Part shown: positions 1-7,629 of the stretch, piece after piece | Layout: each line of letters opens with the position of its first letter | Position numbering within the stretch: position 1 is the first letter of the stretch | Assembly: GCA_035942255.1 (NCBI GenBank) | Contig: DASZDG010000141.1 | Span: 68,958-132,957, forward strand | Reading direction: 5' to 3' | Origin: JALZEG01 sp035942255 | Lineage (GTDB): Bacteria; Actinomycetota; CADDZG01; WHSQ01 | DNA: 64,000 nt | Notes under the pieces: generated by a model | Databases searched by the model: none | Told to the model about the DNA's origin: nothing | What the model saw: only the letters and a program-made list of their open reading frames with translations | Position numbers and translations under genes: made by a program

Positions 1-263
1 GTGTAGGCGGAGCACCAGCGCGCCTTCTTGGCGTCCTTCTTCGCGAGGTAGACGCCGTCGGCGACGAAGTTGTGGGGCGCTACGTCCGCGTTGGCGAACG
101 TGATCGCCTCACCCGGTGCCGCGACCACGACCGGCGTGGCGAAGCCGGCGACGAAGCCGCCCGGGGCGGCGGCGGCGACCGCGGCGTGTGCGGGGGCCGG
201 GACCGTGAGCAGGAGCGCAGCAGCGGCGGCTATGACGGACGCGTGGCGCCGGAGGGACTTCAT
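1..263 (-). CDS. Secreted cupredoxin-like (blue copper) protein, 3' end cut by the window
   Basis: Read from ATG at 261-263 toward the window start, the product begins with a Sec signal peptide: Lys/Arg residues, an Ala/Leu-rich core, and an AHA-type cleavage site near residue 27. It continues into a beta-rich stretch with VVVAAPGEAITFANAD followed by APHNFV. A small beta-barrel with a His in a PHNF context is the usual first copper ligand of plastocyanin/azurin-type proteins. The remaining Cys/His/Met ligands would lie beyond position 1, so copper binding is inferred. AAGG lies just ahead of the ATG. It is divergent from the regulator at 312, with 48 bp between the starts. About 87 residues are visible and the family is usually 100-160 residues long. 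Confidence 0.7.
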   Translation of the reverse strand, partial: MKSLRRHASVIAAAAALLLTVPAPAHAAVAAAAPGGFVAGFATPVVVAAPGEAITFANADVAPHNFVADGVYLAKKDAKKARWCSAY

Positions 264-299
264 GCCTTCAAGGTTCACCGCGCGTAACGTCTTCTCCTC

Positions 300-305
300 C
301 ATAAT
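300..305 (+). promoter_or_regulatory. Possible -10 element for a leaderless transcript of the LuxR/AraC regulator
   Basis: CATAAT lies 6 bases before the ATG at 312, so transcription from it would begin at or next to the start codon. The gene has no SD-like sequence, and an in-frame TGA at 309-311 rules out an earlier start, which fits a leaderless mRNA. No good -35 box is visible at 17-18 bp upstream. Confidence 0.3.
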
Positions 306-311
306 TCATGA

Positions 312-1397
312 ATGAGCCGACGCCCGCGGGGTACCGGGTGGGAGGCGCTGACCGCCGCCGAGCGCCGCATCGCGGACCTCGTCGCCCAGGGCCTGACGAA
401 CCCCCAGATCGCGCAGCGCCTGTTCGTCTCGCGCTACACCGTCCAGACCCACCTGCGGAACGCGTTCCGGAAGCTCGGGGTCCGCACCCGCGCCCAGCTG
501 GCGGTCGAGGTCGTCCTCCGGCGGGAGACAGCGGCCCCGGCCCCCACGCCCGGCGGCGGCCGGATCCTCCACCGCGGCCCCGGCTTCGCCCTCGGCGTCT
601 TCCACTGCGCCCCCGGCGACCCGCGGTGGGAGCGCGAGAACTTCATCGGGAACAAGCACCACGTCGTCTTTCCTTCGACGGCCGTGCTGATCCGCCGGCC
701 GGGGGCCGAGGTCGTGGCCGACGCGAACGTCGCGGTGCTCTACGACGGGGGCCAGACGTATCGCCGGGAGCTGATCGACCGCCGCGGCGACCACTGCGCG
801 TACGCGGCGGTCGAGGAGGCGCTGGTCGCCGAGATGGCGGGCGTCCCGCGCGGGACGCGGCCCTCGTTTCCCGCTCCGGCGGTGGGCGTCGAAGCGCGCG
901 TCTACGCGCTCCAGTGGATGTCGATCGCGACGTTGCTCGGGGTCTACGCGGGCGACCGGCTCGCGCCCGACGAGCGGGTGCTGGCGTTGTTGGGGACGGT
1001 CGTGAGGACGGCGTTCGGGTCCGGCGGCGAGCCGCCGCGCGGGCCCGCCCCGCTCGTCGCGAAGGCGAAGCGGGTGCTGGCGGAGCGCATGACCGAGCCG
1101 CTGTCGGTGGCGGAGATCGCGCGGGGGGTGCCGGCGTCGCCGTACCACCTCATCCGGCTCTTCCGGCGCGAGACCGGCATGACGCTCCACCGGTACCGCA
1201 CGCACCTGCGCCTGCGCGCGTCGCTCGACCGCCTCGCCCGCAAGGACGAGCCCGTCGGGAGGATCGCCACCTCCCTCGGCTTCTCGAGCCACAGCCACTT
1301 CACCGACTGCTTCACGAGGACGTTCGGGGCGACGCCGACCGACGTCCGGACGGGGCGCCTCGCGCCGAGCGACCTGTGTGGTGTGCTGACTACTTGA
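312..1397 (+). CDS. Hybrid transcription regulator: LuxR-type HTH, AraC-type sensor region, AraC-type HTH
   Basis: Residues about 10-65 (LTAAERRIADLVAQGLTNPQ onward to KLGVRTRAQL) match a LuxR/GerE helix-turn-helix. Residues about 85-200 resemble the cupin-like sensor of AraC regulators (FPSTAVLIRR, DANVAVLYDGGQTYRR, GDHCAYAAVEE). Residues about 255-345 form a double HTH of the AraC type (PLSVAEIARGVPASPYHLIR, then GFSSHSHFTDCF). It is therefore expected to bind DNA at both ends. A LuxR domain normally sits at the C-terminus, so this order is unusual. ATG 312 is the first possible start because TGA at 309-311 is in frame. It is divergent from the cupredoxin gene and its 3' end overlaps the convergent gene at 1390-2175. 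The ligand and targets cannot be told from the sequence. Confidence 0.85.
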   Translation: MSRRPRGTGWEALTAAERRIADLVAQGLTNPQIAQRLFVSRYTVQTHLRNAFRKLGVRTRAQLAVEVVLRRETAAPAPTPGGGRILHRGPGFALGVFHCAPGDPRWERENFIGNKHHVVFPSTAVLIRRPGAEVVADANVAVLYDGGQTYRRELIDRRGDHCAYAAVEEALVAEMAGVPRGTRPSFPAPAVGVEARVYALQWMSIATLLGVYAGDRLAPDERVLALLGTVVRTAFGSGGEPPRGPAPLVAKAKRVLAERMTEPLSVAEIARGVPASPYHLIRLFRRETGMTLHRYRTHLRLRASLDRLARKDEPVGRIATSLGFSSHSHFTDCFTRTFGATPTDVRTGRLAPSDLCGVLTT

Positions 1398-2175
1398 TGC
1401 CGGCGGTGATCTCCACGTCGTACTCGTACTCCGTGAACAGCGCGTGGTTCGTCGGCTGCGCCGCCCCGATCATCTGCGCGAACTCGGTGCCCGGCTCGGC
1501 CATGAAGTAGCCGTCGACCTCGGTCACGTTCGAGGGCTCGATGAAGTTGTCCACGACCTCCATCTTCACGAGGCCCTCGTCGCGCAGCTGCCACAGCGTG
1601 TACGCGGACGGCTGCGTGTAGTACGTCGTGGGGTCCGCCTCGGGCTCGATCCCTGCAGCGGAGTAGGACGAGCCGCCGTCCCACTGGACCTCCGACTCGG
1701 TGACCGCGCCGAGCGGAGTCGGGGGCTGCGTCTCGAGCGTGATCGTCGCGAGGTCGGCCCGTACGCCGTGGCGCGCGAGCGCGACCGCCAGCTTGCGGTT
1801 GTCCGTCAGCCGCCATGCCTCGTAGAGGTGGTCACCGCGGCTCCCGTCGGGGGCCTCGATCAGGACCCAGAAGACCGACATGTGCGCGGGGCCGAGGCTC
1901 TTGCCGTTCACGAGCACCTGGTCGCAGAACAGCGTGTTGACGACGAGCCCGATGTGGCCGGGGTAGATGCCCTCGCGCGGGGTGAACCTCTCGGGGACGA
2001 ACGGACGCACGAGGGGGTCCGGCGCGTCGACGAGCGAGTTCAGCGACGAGCATCCGCGGGCGCCGTGCGCCGGTGCCTTCGGAGGCCGTTTCGCGGCCGC
2101 GGGCGGGACGAGCGCCAGCGTCGCGATCGCCAGCGCGGCGAGCGCGACTCCGAGCTTTCCGTGACGGAACCTCAT
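1390..2175 (-). CDS. Secreted protein of unknown function, possibly acetoacetate-decarboxylase-like fold
   Basis: The product has 261 residues with an N-terminal signal peptide (MRFRHGKLGVALAALAIATL then PPAAAKR). The mature part contains NTLFCDQVLVNGKSLGPAHM and SRGDHLYEAWRLTDNRKLA. The pattern of beta-strands loosely recalls acetoacetate-decarboxylase-like proteins, but no catalytic Lys motif can be named, so the function is unassigned. AAAGGAGA sits 6-7 bases before ATG 2175. An earlier ATG at 2196 overlaps the stop of the upstream subtilase gene as ATGA, but it would add seven residues ahead of the signal peptide and lacks a comparable SD. The 18-bp spacing suggests one operon with the S8 peptidase, so both products are probably exported together. 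Confidence 0.7.
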   Translation of the reverse strand: MRFRHGKLGVALAALAIATLALVPPAAAKRPPKAPAHGARGCSSLNSLVDAPDPLVRPFVPERFTPREGIYPGHIGLVVNTLFCDQVLVNGKSLGPAHMSVFWVLIEAPDGSRGDHLYEAWRLTDNRKLAVALARHGVRADLATITLETQPPTPLGAVTESEVQWDGGSSYSAAGIEPEADPTTYYTQPSAYTLWQLRDEGLVKMEVVDNFIEPSNVTEVDGYFMAEPGTEFAQMIGAAQPTNHALFTEYEYDVEITAGIK

Positions 2176-2192
2176 GTCGTTCTCCTTTCGTG

Positions 2193-3581
2193 TCATCCGG
2201 TGCTGTAGATCTCGTGGAGCGCGGCGCGGACCGCGGCCTCGCGGGCGAAGAACTGGTCGGTGCGGGAGCGGTCCGGGAGGTCGGCTCGCCCAGCGAGCAC
2301 GCCGGCGGCCAGGTCGGCCGCCGCGTCGTCGACCGCGCCGTAGCCGATCGTGAGGAACTCGGGGTACTCCTCCGGCACGTCGGACCACTTCAGCGGAGCC
2401 GGTGGGTAGAGGCCCGTCTCGCACGGAGGACCGTCCTCGCGTTGCGCGGCCGGACGCGGCGACGCGGTCGCGAGCACGACCTCCTTCCACTCCGCGAGCG
2501 TGAAGCGGCCGTCGGCCAGCGGTCCGGACCGGACCGCGCCGCGGGGGCCGCGCGCGACGACGCCGTCCTCGACGCCGGTGGACGCGTCGCCGAGGAGCGC
2601 ACGGGCCGTCAGGAGGATGCGTGCGGCCCCCCCGGCCGCAAACGGCGTCGCTGCGGACGTGCCGCCGCCGATCGTGTCGCCGGACTCCGTCAGGTGGTCG
2701 TGCGCCGCGGCCCAGGAGTCGCATCCGTCCGAGACCACGTGCGGCGGGGCGCCGTGCCACGCGACGACGTGGCCGGAGTCGTGCGCGCCGACAGCGATCA
2801 CCGAGGGCGTCACGTGCGGCGAGACCGTCGTCGGATGTCCGGCGACACCGTACTTGTAGGCGACGCCGTTGCCGCTGGCCCACAGCCCGAGATGTCGCGC
2901 CGCCGCCGACTCGATCGACCGCGTGAGCTCCGGGTTGTTCGACATCATGCCGGTCTCGCCGCTCGGGTCCCACGCCGGCACGCCGGGGGTCCACGAGTTA
3001 CTCTCGGCGTCGATCCACGAGGCGTTGTCGCCGAGCCACCCGAGCGCCTCGACGAGCGACTCCTGCGGCTCCTTCCCCTGGTGCACGGGGAACGCGAGCG
3101 GCACCTGCACGGAGACGACGAGGCACTCGGGGCACGCGCCGAAGCCGGCCGCGGCCGCGCGCGACGCGACCATGGTCCCGTGGCCCTCGCCGTCGAGGAT
3201 CGGCGTGGGGCAGAGGTTGTGGTTCGACCGGTTCGAGAACGAGATCGCCCCGACGACGCGCGTCCCGGGGAACCAGTAGAGGCGGCCCGGCTCGACCTTC
3301 GACCACACGGTCCGGCAGTCGGCCCTCACGGCAGCGACGTAGTCGGGCGCGTCGAGCGTCAGCCTCAGCGCCTGCGCGCTACGCGGGAACCCCGGGACGT
3401 ACGTGGACGGATGCCGGTAGGCGCGGGGCGAGCGGTCGCGGAAGACCTCGTGATACGGGTTGATCCCGGTGTCGACGAGCGCGACGACGGCCGACGGCGC
3501 CGGGCGGGGTGCGGCCGACACGGGCGCGGCCGCGAGGACGAGAGCGGAGCACGCCGCGGCCGCACACATCCGTCGCACCAT
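2193..3581 (-). CDS. Secreted S8-family (subtilisin-like) serine peptidase, paralogue 1
   Basis: The protein has 462 residues. Residues 1-24 form a signal peptide. The catalytic triad is visible: Asp37 in VALVDTGIN, His134 in GEGHGTMVAS, and Ser309 in GGGTSAATPF, with the oxyanion Asn238 in ASGNG. The Asp-to-His distance is about 97 residues, where typical subtilisins have about 30-40. The extra segment carries RLYWFPGTRVVGAIS, which recurs in the paralogue at 15483-16973. There is no obvious prodomain, since the catalytic Asp lies only about 13 residues after the signal cleavage site. A strong SD (AGGAGGTGA) precedes ATG 3581. It is followed in the same direction by the secreted protein at 1390-2175. 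Substrate unknown. Confidence 0.9.
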   Translation of the reverse strand: MVRRMCAAAACSALVLAAAPVSAAPRPAPSAVVALVDTGINPYHEVFRDRSPRAYRHPSTYVPGFPRSAQALRLTLDAPDYVAAVRADCRTVWSKVEPGRLYWFPGTRVVGAISFSNRSNHNLCPTPILDGEGHGTMVASRAAAAGFGACPECLVVSVQVPLAFPVHQGKEPQESLVEALGWLGDNASWIDAESNSWTPGVPAWDPSGETGMMSNNPELTRSIESAAARHLGLWASGNGVAYKYGVAGHPTTVSPHVTPSVIAVGAHDSGHVVAWHGAPPHVVSDGCDSWAAAHDHLTESGDTIGGGTSAATPFAAGGAARILLTARALLGDASTGVEDGVVARGPRGAVRSGPLADGRFTLAEWKEVVLATASPRPAAQREDGPPCETGLYPPAPLKWSDVPEEYPEFLTIGYGAVDDAAADLAAGVLAGRADLPDRSRTDQFFAREAAVRAALHEIYSTG

Positions 3582-3800
3582 CGGTCACCTCCTCTTTCGT
3601 CCTCGGGCCTCGCGCTTGCGGTTTCGTCTCGTCTACGCACGGCCCTTGGCTTGGTTCGCGAAATACCCCAGGTGGGGGGGCGCCCCCGGCGGCGGCTCGG
3701 ACGAGCGAGCAACGATCCGGAAGTGCAGCGGCGCGTCGATTTGACCGGTTTGGTAGATATGCGCCGGGACCGTGAGCGGGCACAGAGAAAGGGGAAGGGG

Positions 3801-3965
3801 ATGCGCAAGGCCTTCGTGGCGGTGCTTACCGCCGTGATCGTGGGGGCGCCGCTGGCGACCGCGGCGTCGGCCGACGAGCCGTTCATCCAGCCGATCCGCT
3901 GCCGGATCGGCGACGAGACCGGCATCTACGTCGGGGGCAAGTGCCCTCCGCCGTACCCGACGTAA
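3801..3965 (+). CDS. Small secreted peptide (54 aa), unknown
   Basis: The product has a signal peptide (MRKAFVAVLTAVIVGAPLAT, cleavage near ASA-D) and a mature part of about 29 residues. That part has two Cys residues (PIRCRIGDETGIYVGGKC) and ends in a Pro-rich tail PPPYPT, so it could form one disulphide loop. A strong purine-rich SD (AAAGGGGAAGGGG) precedes ATG 3801, and a clear intrinsic terminator follows 12 bp after the stop, so it looks like an independent single-gene transcript. It is divergent from the S8 peptidase. No family recognised. Confidence 0.65.
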   Translation: MRKAFVAVLTAVIVGAPLATAASADEPFIQPIRCRIGDETGIYVGGKCPPPYPT

Positions 3966-3977
3966 GTCGCGATGACG

Positions 3978-4012
3978 ACGCCCGTCCACGAAGGGTCGTG
4001 GGCGGGCGTTTT
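3978..4012 (+). terminator. Rho-independent terminator after the small secreted peptide gene
   Basis: A 14-bp stem is formed by 3978-3991 (ACGCCCGTCCACGA) and 3996-4009, with one G-T pair and an AGGG loop, followed by TTTT at 4009-4012. It lies 12 bp downstream of the TAA at 3963-3965. Confidence 0.85.
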
Positions 4013-4042
4013 CGCGTCGGGGGACGGGGAATCGTGGCGGAC

Positions 4043-4537
4043 ATGACCACGCGACCGGCGGCGAAGGCGTTCGAGGAGCTCGCGGGGCACCTCGACTACG
4101 CGATGTTCGTCGTGACCGCGGCGTCGCCTTCGGAGCGTGCGGGGTGCCTCGTCGGCTTCGCTTCGCAGTGCAGCATCGACCCACCGCGCTTCATGGCGTT
4201 CGTGTCGGACAAGAACCACACGCACCGCGTCGCGCTCGAGTCCCCGATGCTCGCCGTGCACGTCGTGCCGGAAGACGCCGAGGAGCTCGCCCGGCTGTTC
4301 GGCGAGGAGACCGGGGACGAGATCGACAAGTTCGAGCGCTGCTCCTGGGAGCCGGGGCCGGGCGCCGTCCCGGTGCTGACGCAATGCCCCGACCGTCTCG
4401 TCGGCCGCGTGCTCGACCGCTTCCCGGTCGGCGACCACACCGGCTTCCTGCTAGAGCCCGTCGAGGTCAGCGCGGGGGGCGGGTCCTTCTTCCCGTTCCG
4501 CAAGGCGAAGGATCTCGACCCCGGCCACGAGGCCTGA
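4043..4537 (+). CDS. Flavin reductase-like (split-barrel FMN-binding) protein
   Basis: The product has 164 residues. The pattern DYAMFVVTA, GCLVGFASQCSIDPPRFMAF and NHTHRVALESPMLAVHVV matches the flavin reductase-like domain, a split-barrel fold that binds FMN and often reduces flavin with NAD(P)H. It carries a C-terminal segment ending FFPFRKAKDLDPG. It is probably cytoplasmic. ATG 4043 is used here. GTG 4034 is also in frame with GGGGA close by and would add three residues. It follows a terminator, so it starts a new transcript, and it is convergent with the M14 peptidase gene (8-bp gap). Partner enzyme not evident from the neighbours. Confidence 0.75.
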   Translation: MTTRPAAKAFEELAGHLDYAMFVVTAASPSERAGCLVGFASQCSIDPPRFMAFVSDKNHTHRVALESPMLAVHVVPEDAEELARLFGEETGDEIDKFERCSWEPGPGAVPVLTQCPDRLVGRVLDRFPVGDHTGFLLEPVEVSAGGGSFFPFRKAKDLDPGHEA

Positions 4538-4545
4538 ACGCGTCG

Positions 4546-5259
4546 CTACATCTTGCCGACGGCGACGACCGCGCGCGCATGGGCGCGCGCCGACCGCCGC
4601 GACAGCGGCCCCCCCGGAAGCTCGACCACGAACGCGGTGCTGTTGTCGAAGCGATGGTTCTGCCAGCGCGTCGCGGTGCCCGGCAACGGGTCGAGGCGCC
4701 GCAGGGGCAGGCCGACCATGCGCGCGTACCGCGCCTGGATCGCGCGGCGCCCGCCCGACCGGTCGACGAGCGACATCGCCTGGTGGTACCAGATCGTGAC
4801 GTCGGGCCGGATCTCGGCGACGAACTTCATCGCATGGCGCGTCTCCTTCTCCGACGCGCGGCGGGGGCCGGAGTAGTAGGTGCTCCAGCGCCGCCCCTGC
4901 AGCCGCCACTTGCGCGGGAAGTTCCGGTTGAGATCGACGCCGCGCGCGTTCTGACGCGTTCCCGCAGCCGCGCCGTCGGGATTCAGCGCCTCGATCGTCC
5001 AGATCTTCAGGCCCGACGGCGCGGGCCGTCGCTTCAGTGCGGTGATGACGGCCTTTCCCGCGCATTCGTTCCCGTGGATGCAACCGACGACGAGCACGAC
5101 CTTCTCGCTCGCGGGGTCGCCCAGCCGGTAGGCCTTGATCGGCCGGCCCTCGTGCGAGTAGCCGAGCAGCACGCGCCGCAGCCCCGCGGGAACGGCCGTG
5201 TCGGCGGCCGGCTGCGCGACCGCCACGAGCGCGACGAGGACGAGCGCGACCTTCCTCAC
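4546..5259 (-). CDS. Secreted M14-family zinc carboxypeptidase
   Basis: The product has 237 residues. A short signal peptide (RKVALVLVALVAVAQPAADT) is followed by a small M14 catalytic domain. Zn ligands are His62 and Glu65 in GCIHGNECAG and His159 in WYHQ. The substrate-binding motif ARGVDLNRNFP and catalytic Glu213 in FVVELPGG are present. The set fits gamma-D-Glu-type or general carboxypeptidases acting on peptides or peptidoglycan. The start is GTG 5259, preceded by AGGAGGATCTC, and it overlaps the stop of the upstream amidase gene as GTGA, so the two are translationally coupled. The pairing with an amidase supports a peptidoglycan role (inference). Confidence 0.85.
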   Translation of the reverse strand: MRKVALVLVALVAVAQPAADTAVPAGLRRVLLGYSHEGRPIKAYRLGDPASEKVVLVVGCIHGNECAGKAVITALKRRPAPSGLKIWTIEALNPDGAAAGTRQNARGVDLNRNFPRKWRLQGRRWSTYYSGPRRASEKETRHAMKFVAEIRPDVTIWYHQAMSLVDRSGGRRAIQARYARMVGLPLRRLDPLPGTATRWQNHRFDNSTAFVVELPGGPLSRRSARAHARAVVAVGKM

Positions 5260-5933
5260 GAGATCCTCCTCAGCCTCTTGCGGAACACCTTCACGTCGCG
5301 CCACAGCCAGTCGGTGTGGTCGTTGCGCCAGCCCTGGCGGTCCTCGAACCGCCGGTGCCCGTTGGCCATCGCGTGCCCGATCACGTCCCGCAGCGCGATG
5401 CCCTCGCGCGCCCGCAGCCACCTCACCAGGCGGAGCGCGGCGCGGACCTGCGGCCTGCGGCGGAGGATCTGCCGGTCGGCCCAATGGGAGCCGCGGCCCG
5501 TCTCCTGGACCATCTCGATCCCGATCGCGCGGTGGTTCAGCCCGATCGTGTGCCGGCAGCGGATGCCGAGCGGCACGAGCTCGTAGATCGTCCCGTCCTT
5601 GTCGACGACGTAGTGCGTGCACACGCCCGGCATCTCGCCGCGGGCGGGGGAGTTCGACGCGAAGTGGTTGCGGACGGGCTCGTAGGTGCTGGTGGCGGTG
5701 AAGTGGAGGACGACCACGCTCGGGTTCCGGAGCTTCCAGCGGCGCAGGCCGTAGTGGCGCCCGGAGTAGCGCGCCATCTGCGTCTTGCGCCTGTGCCCGT
5801 ACGGAATGTGGTCCTCGGTGATCGCGGGGCGCCGGGCGGCTGCGACGGCGGCCGGGGGCTGAGCCCGCTCGTCCGGGGCGTGGAGCGTCGCCAGGAGGGA
5901 CGCGGCGACCAGCAGAGCCGAGGGGCGGCGCAT
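5256..5933 (-). CDS. Secreted N-acetylmuramoyl-L-alanine amidase (Amidase_2/PGRP fold)
   Basis: The product has 225 residues with a signal peptide over about residues 1-24. The amidase fold is shown by VVVLHFTATSTYEPVRNHF (first Zn His, His77), GVCTHYVVDKDGTIYELVP, GLNHRAIGIEMVQ, and VIGHAMANGHRRF followed by NDHTDW (later Zn ligands, His187/His206 region). Amidase_2 enzymes cleave the bond between muramic acid and L-Ala in peptidoglycan. The gene is coupled to the M14 carboxypeptidase by a 4-bp overlap. There is no separate cell-wall-binding domain. Confidence 0.88.
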   Translation of the reverse strand: MRRPSALLVAASLLATLHAPDERAQPPAAVAAARRPAITEDHIPYGHRRKTQMARYSGRHYGLRRWKLRNPSVVVLHFTATSTYEPVRNHFASNSPARGEMPGVCTHYVVDKDGTIYELVPLGIRCRHTIGLNHRAIGIEMVQETGRGSHWADRQILRRRPQVRAALRLVRWLRAREGIALRDVIGHAMANGHRRFEDRQGWRNDHTDWLWRDVKVFRKRLRRIS

Positions 5934-6023
5934 CCGGCGAGTCTAGTGAGCGCGGCGGAGGAAACCATGACGGCGCCCCGAACCCTCCAGTGGACAGCAG
6001 GACCGACACGAGGGGGTTCCGAG

Positions 6024-7565
6024 ATGCGGAGGATCGCGCTGGCGCTGCTCGCCGCCGTGACCGCCGCGCTCGTGCCTCTGGCGCCGGGGGCCGCTCAGAC
6101 CGCCGGCAGCCCCGGCGTCGCGATCCCCACCCGCGGCGGCGACGACGCGGTCGTCCTCGCGATCATCGACTTCACGTTCTCGCCCTACCACTGGGACTAC
6201 CTCGCGTCGAAGATGCCCCAGCACCTCGACCGCGACCGGTCGAACGACCTCCCGCTCGGGACCGCTCCGCACACGTGGCTGAACGGCTTCCCGGCCCCCG
6301 GCGAGGCGTTCGCCTCGTACAAGCCGATCGACCTGACGCTCGAGGAGAAGGACCCGAACGCGCAGCTGCAGGCCCTCGACGACAAAGACAAGAAGAAGTG
6401 GGACGCGGTGAAGCGCAGCACCCGCGACCAGATCAACTACTACTGGCTCCCGGACACCAAGGTGATCGGCGCGATCGAGTTCGGATCGCAGAAGATCCAC
6501 GGGAACTCGGGCGAGCACGGGACCGGGACGACGAGCGTCTCCGTCGGGAACCTCCACGGGACCTGTCCCGAGTGCCTGCTGGTCTTCATCGACATCGAGA
6601 CCGCGGACGAAGCGGTCGCCGCCCTCGACTGGGCGATGGACCAGCCGTGGATCGACGCGGTGTCGAACTCCTACGGCAACGGCGACACGATCCCGAAGGT
6701 CTACAACGCCGACGACGCCGAGGCGCAGCGGAAGGCCACCGAGCGCGGGCAGACGATCTTCTTCTCGGCCGGCAACGGCTTCGAGAACTCGTTCACGGTG
6801 CCGAACCCCACGTACCTCAGCTCCGAGAAGGGGCCGGACTGGCTCATCACCGTCGGCGCCGTCAGCCCGACGACGCAGGGTTCGTACGTCGGCGCGGGCA
6901 AGCCGGCCGACGTCTCCGGCGTAGGACGTGGCTACCCGTCCGCCTACAGCGCGCTGACGGTGAGCGAGACCGGGCGCAGCGGCTTCGGTGGCACGTCTAA
7001 CGCGGCCCCCACCGTCGCAGGCATGTACCTGCGCGCGCTGTACCAGGTGCGGCAGGACTACGCCGGGCCGAGCCGGATGCAGGCGCGCGGCGTGATCGCC
7101 GCGGGCCACATGGAGTGCGGCGCGCAGCGGCGCAAGTGCGAGCTCGGCGACGGGTCGCTGACCGCGCAGGAGCTGCGCCGCAGGTTGCTCCTCGGCGCGG
7201 TGCACACGACGACCGGCATGACCGACCCCGAGGACCTCGCGAGCCTTCCCGCCGTCGCAGAAGACGAGTACATAGCCGAGGGCCACGGGACCTACCTCGC
7301 GCGCTCGAGCGGCAAGACCGGGCCGTGGCTGAAGGAGCTCGGCCGCATCCTCGGCCCCCTCTACGGACGCACCGCCGAGCTGGAGCGTCCTCCCGGCGAG
7401 CGCGAGTGGATGATCGTGGACTCGTTCTGCCGCCAGGAGATCTGGGGGCAGTGGAAGGGCGGCTACTACTTGGGCGGCGAGACGGACCTGCCGGGGCCCG
7501 ACCCGGCGTACCCGCTGCGCTCCGCGCTCGAGCAGGCGTGCCCGAGCGTCCCCACTCCCCCGTAG
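6024..7565 (+). CDS. Secreted S8-family peptidase, paralogue 2 (divergent Asp motif)
   Basis: The product has 513 residues and a signal peptide over residues 1-24. The catalytic Asp49 lies in LAIIDFTFSPYH, where the usual DTG/DSG is replaced by DFT. His165 is in GEHGTGTTS, Asn251 in FSAGNG, and Ser325 in GFGGTSNAAPTVAG. The Asp-to-His gap is about 116 residues and contains YYWLPDTKVIGAIEF, matching the WFPGTR..G.IS segment of the other two S8 paralogues. PWIDAVSNSYGNG is also shared. The start is uncertain: ATG 5967 has a better SD (GGAGGAAACC) but would put 19 residues ahead of the signal peptide, so ATG 6024 is preferred. It is divergent from the amidase gene. Confidence 0.85.
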   Translation: MRRIALALLAAVTAALVPLAPGAAQTAGSPGVAIPTRGGDDAVVLAIIDFTFSPYHWDYLASKMPQHLDRDRSNDLPLGTAPHTWLNGFPAPGEAFASYKPIDLTLEEKDPNAQLQALDDKDKKKWDAVKRSTRDQINYYWLPDTKVIGAIEFGSQKIHGNSGEHGTGTTSVSVGNLHGTCPECLLVFIDIETADEAVAALDWAMDQPWIDAVSNSYGNGDTIPKVYNADDAEAQRKATERGQTIFFSAGNGFENSFTVPNPTYLSSEKGPDWLITVGAVSPTTQGSYVGAGKPADVSGVGRGYPSAYSALTVSETGRSGFGGTSNAAPTVAGMYLRALYQVRQDYAGPSRMQARGVIAAGHMECGAQRRKCELGDGSLTAQELRRRLLLGAVHTTTGMTDPEDLASLPAVAEDEYIAEGHGTYLARSSGKTGPWLKELGRILGPLYGRTAELERPPGEREWMIVDSFCRQEIWGQWKGGYYLGGETDLPGPDPAYPLRSALEQACPSVPTPP

Positions 7566-7629
7566 GGGCAGGAGCGGCCCCCGGCCGCACCGAATCCTGA
7601 CAAAACGTCCTAGCCGTGGGAGGAACGTC

